In this document: in pieces, positions 37,281-47,949 of the stretch
Layout: each line of letters starts with the position of its first letter
Numbering within the stretch: position 1 is the stretch's first letter
Assembly (NCBI RefSeq): GCF_000204055.1
Contig: NW_006768770.1
Span: forward strand, 1,175,258-1,239,257
Direction: 5' to 3'
DNA from: Melampsora larici-populina 98AG31
Taxonomy: Eukaryota > Basidiomycota > Pucciniomycetes > Pucciniales > Melampsoraceae
DNA length: 64,000 nucleotides
The notes under the pieces: generated by a model
The model's database searches: none
Told to the model about the DNA's origin: nothing
The model's input: only the letters and a program-made list of their open reading frames with translations
Made by a program: the position numbers and the translations under genes

Positions 37281-37332
37281 GGCGACGACACATCTGTTGG
37301 AAAAACTACCAATAGATATTACAACGGCTGTA
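37281..37332. repeat. Right 52-bp terminal inverted repeat (incl. TA)
   Basis: Exact complement of 29846-29897; ends ...CAACGGCTGTA. Confidence 0.97.
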
Positions 37333-37991
37333 ACTGAAAAGAAGTCTGTCAGGCAAACTGTAGCATAGCTCTATGGATCAGATAATCAGACGACAGGGAG
37401 TCAATAGCTAGAGGTATGAGAGGTATGAGAGAGAGAGCAGACTTTAATTTGGGAATCTCATCTGGAAAAAAATTGCCATCTCTGCTCACACGAGACCAAT
37501 TTTGAACTCGCCTACATTTTCACATCAAGCTTTCCACAATTCGAAATCTGCCAAGATGGATGACCATATTTCCGTACAATCATCTACGATGGCGCTCTGT
37601 GTGCCTTTTGGGCCGGAGCTCCCAAGGGTTAAGTCGAAGTTCGCTTCCTACGGGGCTTTAGCAGCTGAAGACTTGCCGTTGATTTGACCTCATGACACCG
37701 GTGCCTCATGAGGGCCTCTTGCATTGATCAGCCTTTTAGAGAAACCGGCTTCCCAATCAAACACAAACAGCCACAACCCGTGGCCAAGATGATTTGTGAG
37801 GCTCGTGTGCAAACAGCAATGTTTGGCTTTGAAATGCATTTTTACATATAAGGCTAACCGTGCTAACGAGGCCTGATTGCAACATCTGTTTTCTTCTCCT
37901 GGATAGGTGTGCACTCTATAGATAGTTTATCCTTCTCTGCTGTCAATTTGGTGAAAGACAGAGTTGAAGACTTCACTTTATTCCGCGAATC
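37333..37991. other. Intergenic, upstream of secreted-protein gene A
   Basis: No supported gene. A 61-codon plus frame (37502-37687) is unrecognised. The 100-200 bp before 37992 should hold the promoter of gene A. Confidence 0.5.
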
Positions 37992-38937
37992 ATGTCTTGG
38001 AATCGAGCGAGCCCCATTCTTTATCTTGCCCTCGTATTCCTGCTTGTGGGAGATCTCGGTTTGTATATCTTCGCAGATGCTAATGCTATAGATTGCAACT
38101 TTGTGTGGGACAGACCATCAGCGAATAATCAGTGGATGCATCGTAAGTCCATTGTTTCCCTGTACCCCATAGTTTGACGCTTTTTTAAATACAACCAAGG
38201 CTCAAACAGGGATGGTGTCAACTGATGCAAAGCGTGAAATACCTTCTTTTCAAAAACACCTTGCTCAAAGACTGGGATACACAGTCTCCTGGAGTCATCA
38301 ATATCTATGCGTGTTTGTGGTGCGGCAGAGCGGATGGCAGTCTCCCCTGTACGAAATGATTTCCTCGTCTTGAATAAATGGGCAAATGAATGACGGACCA
38401 CTTACCCTCTGATTTGATGGAACATCGCACAGCGGCCTATGACTGCATTGGCCCGACCCCATTGACCACAACGGGGTCATTTGATTGCGACGCTGGAATG
38501 GAATTCGACTCAAACAATGCTCTCAGGCCTATTGGTTGAGTCAATTTGCATGTTATAAATGTTATAGCTTCAGGAAGAGATGCCTCGCCTATGCACGTCA
38601 ATTCTAGATATCTTGAGATGACTCGGATTGCAGGAACATAGTGCGAGGTGTAGACATCTTTATGAAGAGTTCTACACAAGAGCACATACTGATTTATTAT
38701 AAATGACTGGTCCCACTTCCTGATCTTTTGAACAAAAGTTTGCTACCACACTTTTGGAAAAGACGTGCAGACGTTTCATTGCAAGACCCGGCATCTGGAC
38801 CAACGTATGTGTATCATCTAAAACTCATCAGTGATCAAACATATGGTATTCACTAATCAATCATCACCCCATGTGGATTATGGCATTTAGAATGTCCTGA
38901 GAACAAGTGTACAAACATAGGTTCCCGTTCTGACTAA
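37992..38937 (+). CDS. Secreted cysteine-rich protein A (candidate effector, paralogue of A')
   Basis: Exons are 37992-38142, 38271-38348, 38433-38534, 38739-38804 and 38891-38937, 444 nt (147 aa). It has a signal peptide (ILYLALVFLLVGDLGLYIFA) and about 9 cysteines in the mature part (DCNFVWDRP; YACLWCGRADG; AYDCIG; SFDCDAG; VCYHTFGKDV; FHCKTRHLDQ; CPENKCTN). Exon lengths 151, 78 and 66 and all intron phases are the same in A' at 53706-54543, which proves common descent. No domain is recognised. A secreted, plant-facing role is inferred from signal peptide, size and cysteine content. Exons 2 and 3 are short, and the donor GTACGA of intron 2 is unusual but conserved in position with A' (GTACGT). 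Confidence 0.8.
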
Positions 38938-39928
38938 GCAGAGGAGGTACGGCTACTTTATGTCACTTGTTGTGCAGTATAGTATGGTTGTGATATCTCC
39001 ATGATATCTATTCTTGAAAGAGGCTGATACATACCATCCCTCTCATGATCTTTGTTGGTGTGGACGCGGAGTTGTGATCTCAAAGTTCAACATGGTGTGA
39101 TATTGATTGCTTGTACTTCACTTTTTCAGAAGTGTCCTTTTGAAAGAAAAGGATCACAACACACAAAATATGTAGCGCAGAATATTCTTGTCATCTGTCT
39201 GACTTATTTAGCCCCTTTATTTACATAGTCTCTTTCTTTCCTTCTTTTCTCATTCAAAGTTTTTCATCCAAATTTTTGAGTCCTTTATCAAGCAAAATTG
39301 ATTTCGAAACTTGATTAGTCTTTGAACAATAGATGATTTCTTCTACACTTCCCTCCCATGCATTTGCCGCGTAGTACTAGCGGGGAAGTATAAAATAATT
39401 CTTTACGCCTCTCTTTGCGTCTCAGGCCGTTTCCTGGTATTTTTCTCTCTCGCAGCAATTCTCAACTCATGTGATTAGGACCCTTGCGTTCAACCTCCGT
39501 GTGATTATCACCGAGTAGCTACTACCGGCCAACATACAATATCTAGGTTACTCAAACTTAAAGCAAATGGGTTTGAGACACCTTTTTCAATAACCAATTT
39601 TCTAAATGATTCTCAAGGGACCTTATGCATTTCTTTGAGTGCCATGCGACATACATACTGTTTTGTATTTGAATGACGCTTTCAGTTGACTGAGGAAAAA
39701 TACAACAAAGCAGGCACTGGGCAGATAACCAAGAGATTCAAAAAATGTGTGAAAAAGTCGGACATTGATCACTTCATCTCATGAACAAACACGCAAGCAT
39801 CACGTCATTTCAAGAACAAACACTCAAGCCTTTTGAAGCTTTACAGGAACAGAGATAGTGTTTAGCATCGGGGAAAAGGCACTCTAGAAAAGGCAAAATA
39901 GACATCATGAGTACAAAGAACTGCAGTC
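38938..39928. other. Intergenic between genes A and B
   Basis: Tail-to-tail 3' flanks; AT-rich. No gene or repeat recognised. Confidence 0.55.
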
Positions 39929-40512
39929 TTAAGTTGATGAGTTTTCAAATAAAGAAAAGTGACACACCTTATCTAAGAAGTACTGCGAAAATGTTAATTG
40001 GTAACTATAATAAAAAAATTGATCAAAACACCACAATCATTAGCTCAAAACAATGTGAAAAAGCTGTATGGAGAATCTTTACGTCTTGTCAAATCCATCC
40101 AAAAATTTATCGGCAGTGGGTAAAGTAACATCCCAGTAATACGTTTGCTCGTCCGATTTGTATGTTGCACCTGCAGCTCCAGCTCCAAGGCTCGCTACGA
40201 GTGGACGGCCAAGGGAGGTGGGATCATTTGCGAACCCGTTGAGTCCAAGCTCCCAAGCGATTTGTGTGTCGGATGAAGAAGGAGCTGTCGTGATCACATT
40301 GCCAAACAGTTGAAGAAGTCAGCCTGATGGCGCGTCAATGATGATTCCGCGTTTGGGGTCCACTTACATTGAAACTGTAACTTTAGGGTCAGTTTTTGTC
40401 CCGGTTTGACTACTGTGTCTTGAGCGGGCGACACAAATCGTAACTTCTGGCCAATAACTGTTGTAGCAAAGATTAAAAATATTCCAGCGGTCAAAAAGTT
40501 AAGAGTGTGCAT
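39929..40512 (-). CDS. Small secreted protein B (paralogue of B')
   Basis: Exons are 40512-40368, 40284-40083 and 40004-39929, 423 nt (140 aa). It has a signal peptide (LNFLTAGIFLIFATTVIG) and then QKLRFVSPAQDTVVKPGQ, a short Ser-rich stretch, TQIAWELGLNGFAND, YYWDVTLPTADKF, and a third exon reading TYQLTFSQYF. The paralogue B' at 46101 has the same three-exon layout and phases (QKLTITSPGTNAVVKTG; TYTWKVTLPNANKF; RYHLTLSQFY). The beta-strand-like pattern with an SPA/SPG turn loosely resembles Kre9/Knh1-type N-terminal modules of fungal wall proteins; this is a weak analogy. An in-frame Met at 40524 is an alternative start. Extracellular location is inferred. Confidence 0.75.
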
Positions 40513-41001
40513 CTTTGACAACACGTTGAGGGTTTGATGGCGATGAAAGCGAATGGGTTTGGGGGGATTGATAGCTGAGATTGCGTTGATGATTATACGT
40601 TTGTCTGTACAAAATTAGAAAGATGAGCGTGAAAAATTCTTTCCAGGGTTGCGCAATCTTTTATCTATATATCGATCAGTGATCAAAGGCTCACAAATTC
40701 AAATCAAGTTCAGCGCCGATTGTCAACAAGTGTAATTATTGGCCAGTTAAAGAGATGGTGTTCAGAAAGAATCCTCTCGAAAATTATGGTAGTAATAAAG
40801 GATGAGGAAAAACACCAGAAATTGAGAAAACCAACAGGGTTATATACCCATTCCACAGCAATGATGAAATCAAGTATTTCAGATTATCCCTCATAGAGCC
40901 CATCATTTCCCCGTTGAAGTGGTATTCAAAGAATTAACTTGGTTGATTACTCAATCCACGTGCTTCCAGACCGCCGGGTTAACAATTCCCACGTGTTAAG
41001 C

Positions 41002-41161
41002 TGAGAACTCATCCATATAAGAGACAGGCTCAGCTTCAGGAGCTCCGAGTTCCACAAGAGATAGATGTGGAATCGGAGCTGATGCTGAGCTGCCGGCTCT
41101 TATAGTGGTCCGATCGGGACTGCGCCGCGGTCGTGCCACGTAGGCGTGAGAACAGACTACA
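41002..41161 (-). repeat. Diverged solo LTR related to the LTRs at 43524 and 45605
   Basis: Read on the minus strand, this segment starts TGTAGTCTG and ends TTCTCA. In the same order as the intact LTR it contains GTGGCACGACCGCGGCGCAGT, CCGATTCCACATCT and TCGGAGCT. The intact LTR has GTGGCACGACTGCGCCGCGT, CATCCACATCT and TCGGAGCT. No target duplication is visible, so the boundaries are approximate. Confidence 0.55.
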
Positions 41162-42675
41162 CCACGGGGGCGTCCTGACCGCCAAAAGGTCATCCTCGCC
41201 GGCCACCACCAGACGGTCGCTCTGTGCGGAGTGACTGCCCGTCAGCAGGTAGTCAGTTTGGCGACGACCAAGTGTCGAACTGTAAGTCGCCTGACAGCTC
41301 ATCGTAAAGGCGCCTTTGCTTCGCCAAAAGTGTAGGCGTGCGCAAGCCGCTGGTGGCCTGCAGGCCAATTTGACTATCCGCAGGCCACCAATTTGGTCGC
41401 GTTCAGTCAATCTGGGCTGTTTGGGTAGATCAAGCGGGGCACAAGCAGCTCGGAATCAAGAAATGGGCATAGCCCAAAGCCCAGTGCATCAATAGGCGGT
41501 GGCATGGTCAATAGTGGCAGATTGGAAGAATAGCTTATTGAATGATAACAGATGATTCAACAGGAATCAGTTGAAACAGGTTGAAAAACATGGAAACTAT
41601 TTTAAATGGATGATTTCAAGTTTGATTGATTTGTGTAATTTAGATGTCACACCAAGAACAACAATTGGAGATCCAAACAAAAAAAAGAGAAAAAGAACAG
41701 AAAAGATAAGCACTGTGATGAATGATTCCATTCTCTACATCAATCAAAGCTAATGATTTGGAAAACAAAAAGGTATAGATTAGTTTAAGTTGAATGGGGA
41801 ATTTGATTCTGATGATTTGATTGGTCACATAATTATCTGTAGTCAAGTTTAATTCACGACTGATAGTAGTAGGAGCAACTATCAAATCTTCTAATCAAGG
41901 ACCGATCCACTAAAAAAAACCAAAGACAATTAATTCCAAGAGATCGAAAAGGCTTCATTGAAAGTTGTAATAATAGATTCACTTACTTGAGGTGCGGTTC
42001 TCAAAGGATAACAATATTGTCTTAAAGTTTGTTTAGAGATCTCAGCACTAACATCTTTTTCTTCGTGATCAGTATGATCGCTAATTGACTAGATTTCAAT
42101 AATCTATCAATCGTTTCTGCTACTTGGATTTGACCAGGATGAGGTCTAGCAGTCACATGAATAAATCTAAAAATTTCTCAAATCAGAATTGAATCAGAGT
42201 GAATCACTGGATTGAAATGAATTCAAAGGGATAAAACTCAACAAATGAAATGAACCGATTTGACCCAACAATCCTCTCCATCTCGATTCTTGATCTTTAT
42301 ATCTCTTCGGGTGGCAAATCAAACGTCAATCATGGATCGAGCTTGGTAATGTGGCCTTTGCCATTAAAGTTCTCACAATCCTCATTGTATACGAGCCTAT
42401 AAAAGCTGTCAGTTCAATTTCCAAGACTGATTAGCTGGTTGAAGGACAAAATTGAAGCAGATAAGGAGAGTTCAGACTTACGCAGTGAAACAACGTCGCA
42501 AGTGGTCACACTTGCGTTGTCAAGCTAAATACACAAAACTGAGAGTTGTAAGTCACGATGATTCCACAAGAAACCAAAGGACCAGGATTTTAACTGAAGA
42601 GCTCACGCGAGAGACAAAAAAGACGCAGGGGTGAGGACGCAACACAAGAAAAGTTCGTACGCAGGGGTTGAGGCC

Positions 42676-42750
42676 ACCATGCAGCCTCTGATTGGACGTT
42701 GTGTGCCCTCCAACCTTTGGCACGCGACATCCAATCAGAGGCTGCATGGT
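42676..42750. repeat. Long hairpin-forming inverted repeat
   Basis: ACCATGCAGCCTCTGATTGG (42676 on) is followed by its complement ending at 42750. The 21-bp perfect arms extend to about 32 bp with a few transitions, around a loop of about 11 bases. It has no obvious target duplication. Confidence 0.85.
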
Positions 42751-43518
42751 ATTTCACCTTTTGGCAATCAGTGAAATTGCACAGGCCGATGAGTGTTCCC
42801 TCCAGAATTTTTGGAAACCAGACAGTGACTCGTGAGTGAGCCACTGTCAACACGCCAAGGCCACGAGTTGTTGCCCTTTCAGGATCTGTATGTAATGTGG
42901 TGGTGTTTGCTTGCATCTGTCCCGTCATCCACATAGACTGATTGAGAGGATGAGCTCAGCAAGCAAATTAAGTCTCGTGCTCACGCTTACTTGGCTCAGC
43001 AATCAGTTTTGGAAAGGTGCCACGCGATTTCGCGCTGACCATGCGAGGACCAAGCAGGCGGTCTATAGGCCCGCAGGACGCGCCTACAAGTCCCGCTGCT
43101 GGCTACTCTGGGATTAAACAGGGGCGGCCTGTGAAGGCCAGCCCAGGGTGGCCTGCAGTCTGGCCAGGGGCGAGTCTCGGGTCGGAAACCGACCTGACGG
43201 ATTTCAGACTGGTTGGGACCAACTTCTGACCCAGGATCCCCCCGTGGTGTACAACAATCCACTCTTCAGGGGTTAATAACTTTATTAACTTCAAACTTAA
43301 ACTTAGCCAAAGTCCCCCGCTCGTGCATACTTGCAAAGCTCGCAACTCGCGAGGGCGCGAGCGCGGGACTTTTGCCATGTTTTTCAAACCAAAAGAAAAA
43401 GGGATTCATATCAATATTCAAATGCGAACACTCCTCGTGACGTCATTCTGCGCCGACAAGGATGGATATGGAAGCTCTGTTAAGCTATGTTGAACAAGGT
43501 TGAGCCCTTGTTGCACAC

Positions 43519-43523
43519 GCAAG
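43519..43523. repeat. 5-bp target-site duplication of LTR element, left
   Basis: GCAAG, repeated at 45750-45754. Confidence 0.9.
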
Positions 43524-43668
43524 TGTTGTAGCCTGAGAGACTACTGGCGTGGCACGACTGCGCCGCGTCCTAGCCTATATAGCTGACTCACACTCGCACC
43601 CGGCTCCATCCACATCTTTCCTACTGGATTCGGAGCTGGTGCTTATTCGCGAGTGTCTGTTCACTATA
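43524..43668 (+). repeat. 5' LTR, 145 bp
   Basis: TGTTGTAGCC ... TTCACTATA. Differs from the 3' LTR at one position (ACTGGCGTGG versus ACTGACGTGG). It contains TATATAG, a likely promoter element, at about 43576-43584. Confidence 0.95.
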
Positions 43669-43680
43669 GGTTATGATCCC
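43669..43680 (+). other. Putative primer-binding site
   Basis: GGTTATGATCCC begins at the first base after the 5' LTR. With one mismatch it complements the anticodon stem-loop of eukaryotic initiator methionine tRNA, the primer site used by copia-type elements. This favours a Copia affiliation; inference. Confidence 0.6.
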
Positions 43681-43721
43681 TTAGCTCACTGCATATCTCG
43701 CTGCTGAGTTTTGGTAAAAAT

Positions 43722-43797
43722 CTTGAACTTGAACTTGAACTTGAACTTGAACTTGAACTCGAATTACTTGAACTTGAATTACTTGAACTTGAATTTA
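43722..43797. repeat. (CTTGAA)n hexanucleotide microsatellite in gag leader
   Basis: About six perfect CTTGAA units, then two interrupted pairs (GAATTACTTGAACTTGAATT). It lies in the untranslated leader between the 5' LTR and gag. Confidence 0.95.
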
Positions 43798-43822
43798 ACA
43801 TTATTGAAGTAGTATCCTAGAC

Positions 43823-45364
43823 ATGGCAGTTCGACATTCTCCGCCTGCCACTCGAAACCGTGGAAGCCAACATGGCTCCCCTTCTCAAAGAGGAACCTCC
43901 TCAACTCGCGGCTCTCGTGGTCGTGGTAGCGCTAGACTTGGCACCGAATCAGCACCACCACATCTTCCACCACCTCCCAACATTCCACCAGTCAACCCAC
44001 CAGAAAACCAACACCACCACTCTCCGCCCATATCTTCTTCCAACCTACATGAGCAAAGCCCCCCGTTTGCATCCAACGAACAAACTCTCCAACATGTTTC
44101 AGCAGATCAGTTCACTTCCACGCCTATGGATCACCGAGAACCTCCTCCTCATCCTGAGTTCAATCGAACTTATCACCCGCAACCACGAAGACTTCAACCT
44201 TTGTCATTTGATGATTTTATTGGACAACCAGCAATTTCTCAACCTCCTTCAAACACCAATCAGATCACCGCTAGACTTGACAAACTTGATAAGCTAGCCC
44301 CCCATGTAGAACGTTACATATCTAAAGTCCCCTTATTGGAAAATGACGGCTCAAACATCAATAACTGGCTCGACAACGTGAACGATGCCATATACTTTAT
44401 GATCGATAAAACGGACTACCTGCTTAAGCCTTCAAATCTCAATCACGATATCCATCCTGAAGTTGATCTGGCTGAAAACAAACTCGCTTATCGAGCTTTG
44501 TTTTATACTATCAGCCCAATGCTACAGTCTGTAGTTAGACGTGACCGTTCAAGCTACCTTGCTCATGATGCCTATTGCATATTACGTGATCAATTCAAGA
44601 ACGGTGGTTGATCCTCTCAACTGGCCATCTGGAGAGACATGAACGGCAAAATATTTGATCCATCCAATAGCCTGTCTCAACATTTTGAAAGTATTGAACG
44701 ACTTGCTGATGCACTTGAACGCGATGGTTTTGTCTGGACTCGCGATTCAATCCTTAGTATAATATATCAAGCCACAATGCCAAAATCACCCGATTATGAT
44801 ACTGCTAACGTAAAACTCGACGTTAGATGGAACACCGATCAACGTCCATTTAGCTCAGCCGAGGTCAGGAATGCTCTGCAAACAGCTCATCTCAAATTAC
44901 GCCGCGAAGAATCCCAACTCGATCTTAATTCGGATTTCAACGCTATGAGTATATCAGCACGCGAACAATGGCCTTGTAATTATTGTAAACAAAAGGGTCA
45001 CTGGATAGACGAGTGCCCGGAACTACACAACAAAGCGAGACGGGCGATCAAATCCCAGAATCATCCCACACCTCCCTCGTCACCTTTTCCTTCTAGACAA
45101 GAAACTAAGAATGACCGGAACGTGAATACACACGACACCAAATCTGTACGATTCTCTGACGCATCGGCAAAACCCCAAGTTACCGCACTATCGATCGAAG
45201 ATTTTGCCAACGGAGATGGAACTTTTTCACTTGACCGTGAAATTCCATTCGATCCGCCATCGGTCATGTCCTACCGAATCGATCCTGACGATATTCTCGC
45301 TGCTGAGGAAGCTGCTCAGGCTCGAGCTGAAGAGTCCGATATTCCTAAGGAATATTTCATGTGA
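43823..45364 (+). CDS. gag: Retrotransposon gag protein with CCHC zinc knuckle (one in-frame TGA)
   Basis: A continuous frame of 513 codons, interrupted only by TGA at 44609-44611 (after DQFKNGG, before SSQLAIWRDMNG). Order: a Ser/Arg/Gly-rich then Pro/His/Asn-rich N-terminus; a capsid-like helical part with NNWLDNVNDAIYFM and DPSNSLSQHFESIERLADAL; and one knuckle CNYCKQKGHWIDEC (C-X2-C-X4-H-X4-C). An acidic tail (DDILAAEEAAQARAEES) ends the protein. Gag would package element RNA into virus-like particles. The knuckle and capsid order fit Copia-type gag. The TGA is consistent with a CGA to TGA change. There is no pol frame downstream before the 3' LTR. Confidence 0.88.
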
Positions 45365-45604
45365 TAATCTATAGTTTCTTGTTGTGTTTTTTTTGTCTTT
45401 CACTATATCAAGTGATTCTCGTTATTTTTGTCGTTTTTTTGTTTCTCACTGGGCAATGTTGTTCAGTCTGCCTTTTGGTGTTATAATCACTTCGTGTGGG
45501 TTCCAATTTTTTGTCTCATTTTTTCATGCTTCTCGTTTTTTTTACTTGTGATGGGGGGTCTTGTTCTTTTTTCTCCTTTTGTACGCGTCTTGTCGTGGGG
45601 GGGG

Positions 45605-45749
45605 TGTTGTAGCCTGAGAGACTACTGACGTGGCACGACTGCGCCGCGTCCTAGCCTATATAGCTGACTCACACTCGCACCCGGCTCCATCCACATCTTT
45701 CCTACTGGATTCGGAGCTGGTGCTTATTCGCGAGTGTCTGTTCACTATA
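45605..45749 (+). repeat. 3' LTR, 145 bp
   Basis: Matches 43524-43668 with a single substitution. Preceded by the G-rich polypurine tract and followed by GCAAG (45750-45754). Confidence 0.95.
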
Positions 45750-45754
45750 GCAAG

Positions 45755-46100
45755 GTGGCTGCACAGGCCAGTGATCTTTTTCTGAAACAGATCAAAATTG
45801 GTAAATTTGAGAAATAGGTAAAATGGACGGTGCGTGAGAAGCAAAGCAAGATTTTCTAATTATGTCAACGAGCTGCCGGGGGTATCAATCAATCGGAACA
45901 TTCGACTCATTTTCTTTCGTGGGTTCCAGAATTCTTCAGTGATAGACAGGTTGAACAAACATATATATACGTATAAAGTATACGCTCAAAACCAAGTCCC
46001 ATCAACACAAACTGCTCGCGCGTCTCCACCAACCATCCAAATTTTAATCACAGTTTTTGAACTCAACATCGTAGTACACGATAAATCTTTGCACCACAAG
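45755..46100. promoter_or_regulatory. Upstream region of gene B'
   Basis: Probable promoter of B'; a TATATATA-type motif at about 45961-45968 is about 135 bases before the ATG. The LTR retrotransposon ends only about 350 bp upstream of that ATG, so it may influence expression; inference. Confidence 0.4.
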
Positions 46101-46630
46101 ATGAATCTTTGCAACTTATTTGCTGTAGCTTTGATCGCTTTGTTACCATCGGTACTGTCTCAAAAATTGACCATTACTTCTCCTGGGACCAATGCGGTTG
46201 TGAAAACAGGCGCTACCACGAATATAGTACTTAACTTTGAATGTAAGATTTACCAATTCATAAATTCTGATGAGCCGTTCTTGACTTGATCACTTATCTT
46301 TTGAACAGCCACCACTTCCTCAGTGAAGCAAGTCGCCTGTACCCTTGGCTTGCGACCGGTAGGTGCCGGTAACACCGTTTATGTTGGCACCTTAGTATTC
46401 GGCGAATCTGGACCAAAATTTGAAGGAAACACCTATACTTGGAAAGTGACTTTACCGAATGCCAACAAATTTGGAAAGGGAATAGGTCAACGGTTCGTGA
46501 TGAACTCTACTTATAACAAAATTTTCGTGTTCATTCATAATTAATCTGAATCGAATTTCCTCTAACTCTTAGTTATCATTTGACACTTTCTCAATTCTAC
46601 TTGATCGGTGTAAGTATTTTAGGCTGTTGA
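46101..46630 (+). CDS. Small secreted protein B' (paralogue of B)
   Basis: Exons are 46101-46242, 46309-46492 and 46573-46630, 384 nt (127 aa). It has a signal peptide (LFAVALIALLPSVLS), then QKLTITSPGTNAVVKTG, TSSVKQVACTLGLRPVG, NTYTWKVTLPNANKF and a last exon YHLTLSQFYLIG ending in Cys-stop. It has the same intron positions and phases as B (complement 39929-40512) but opposite orientation, so the pair is inverted around the LTR element. The donor of intron 2 (GTTCGT) is atypical and supported by alignment with B. Function is unknown; extracellular location is inferred from the signal peptide. Confidence 0.74.
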
Positions 46631-47949
46631 ATCATCAGTCAAACGTAACAGAGGCTGATGCTCATTTAATTCCAATTTTCTGCCACTCCAAATCGCCATC
46701 ATTTTCACTGGATTTGAAACTGCAGGCTACGAGCACCCCCACAATTTCCGAGTTTGCTAGTGATGTTACTGTTCAATAAGATCTTGTGATACACTCATTT
46801 CACATACCCTGGGCAGCTGTTTGTATTTTGCAAAAGAAAATCCTGTGACTAAATCTGGCTAACATAGCCCCAATGCATCACTTGCATTCTCTGTTGGAAA
46901 CTATGTTGTAAAATTAGCCTGTGCCTTCTTTGGGATGTAGAGAACTTGCACACAACTTACAAGCCATGCATAATGAGCTCTTCAAACATGATCTATTTCT
47001 GCTAGAATATCTTCACAATCAAGCACTTTACCTCCCATGAAGTCATGTTCTGTTTTGTAAATCTATTGATATTCACTTTTGAGTTCATGATTCTGTATCA
47101 TGAAGGCAAGAAAATTTAACAGAAGAACAGGTGCTAGCTGCTACTTGCATCAACAATGAGTCAGTGGTTGGCATGTTCAAGAGGGATGGTGTCATCTTGG
47201 CTTGATTTGGAATATAAATATTGGTGAGGTGATGAAAAATGAAAAGAATCAAATGAAAAAACAGTTGTAATTTGATCTGGGCAAAGATAATGGATGAGAT
47301 TGCTTCTGATTTTATCTAAACCCTTTTTAATCTATTTCATGTAAATGACCTTGAGCCACTTATGAAAATCTTTTGATTCAACAGGGTCCATATTTCTGCC
47401 ATATTGCTCTGGAAGCAACCTTTCTCTCCTTTCAGAGGCATTTTTGAGATTTTTATCTTGCCAGGTAAGATCAGTAGATTGGTATCACAAAAAAGTATGA
47501 GAGAAGGAAGATTTGATAGCTACCAATAAAAGTCTTTGCAGATTGAGAGAGGGGAAGAGGATCTTGATTACCTTCCTTGTCTGGGTAGCCATGTATGCCG
47601 GCATGTCACCTGCAATCATGCACTGAGTGCCTATCAGACGTACAGTTCAAAGATTAAAAAACATCCAACCCTAACACTAACCCCCAAGCCCGGTCATAAC
47701 AATTTCCAAACAAAATTATGTGGAGCAAATGAAACAAAAAACCTGCAAGCTGGACAGAATGATGGGACCACCCCTGATTTTGCACTAAGCTAAATCTGTT
47801 ACAGAACTGAGCTTCAGAGCCCAGTGCCTCTCAAGTTTGGCAAGGATTGTTGGATATATGTTTTTTCCCAAGCAGCCATAATTGTTTCTTGACCAGGGAC
47901 CGGCCATGGTTCAGGAACTGGGTTTGTGGGTTTATGGTGTACATATATT

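Larger units (their letters stand above)
29848..37330. mobile_element. 7.5-kb Tc1/mariner-type (IS630-like) transposon with extra gene
   Basis: A 52-bp perfect inverted repeat spans 29846-29897 and 37281-37332, counting the TA on each side. The tips read TA|CAGCCGTTG... and ...CAACGGCTG|TA, the classic TA target duplication of this superfamily. A DDE_3-type transposase gene lies near the left end. A spliced gene of unknown function lies near the right end on the opposite strand. At 7,483 bp it is much larger than ordinary mariner elements, and about 2.8 kb between the genes is unassigned. The perfect repeats suggest a recent insertion or ongoing homogenisation. The transposase of this copy is broken by a frameshift and a TGA. 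Confidence 0.9.
40513..43518. other. Promoter of B, then repeat-derived intergenic DNA
   Basis: 40513-40900 should hold the B promoter. 41000-41450 is a GC-rich, CpG-containing patch with a diverged solo LTR. 41450-42400 is AT-rich with nothing assignable. 42580-43400 is again GC-richer, with a hairpin (42676-42750) and a second inverted structure at about 43314-43376 (AAGTCCCCCGCTCG ... CGAGCGCGGGACTTTT). Frames here are short and unrecognised. Confidence 0.5.
43524..45749 (+). mobile_element. Young gag-only LTR retrotransposon (TR-GAG type, probably Copia)
   Basis: A complete 2,226-bp element: two 145-bp LTRs that differ at one base, a 5-bp target duplication (GCAAG), a primer-binding-like site directly after the 5' LTR and a G-rich polypurine tract (about 45595-45604) directly before the 3' LTR. 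The only gene is gag with one CCHC knuckle. No protease, integrase or reverse transcriptase is present, and no deletion scar is visible, so it is built like the non-autonomous TR-GAG class that depends on a partner element. Near-identical LTRs mean recent insertion. Confidence 0.93.

Noticed and set aside
43261..43385. Possible extra terminus of the helicase transposon (TAACTTCAAACTTAAAC ... AAAGTCCC)
   Set aside because: Similarity to the 11648 end is short and gapped; it could be chance in a GC-rich repeat patch.
43669..43680. Primer site complementary to a tRNA 3' end
   Set aside because: There is no TGG directly after the LTR, as expected for 3'-CCA priming. The match fits an anticodon-stem primer better, so only that is proposed.
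43860..44297. 145-codon frame overlapping gag in another phase
   Set aside because: His/Pro/Thr-rich by-product of the low-complexity N-terminus of gag; no conserved motif.
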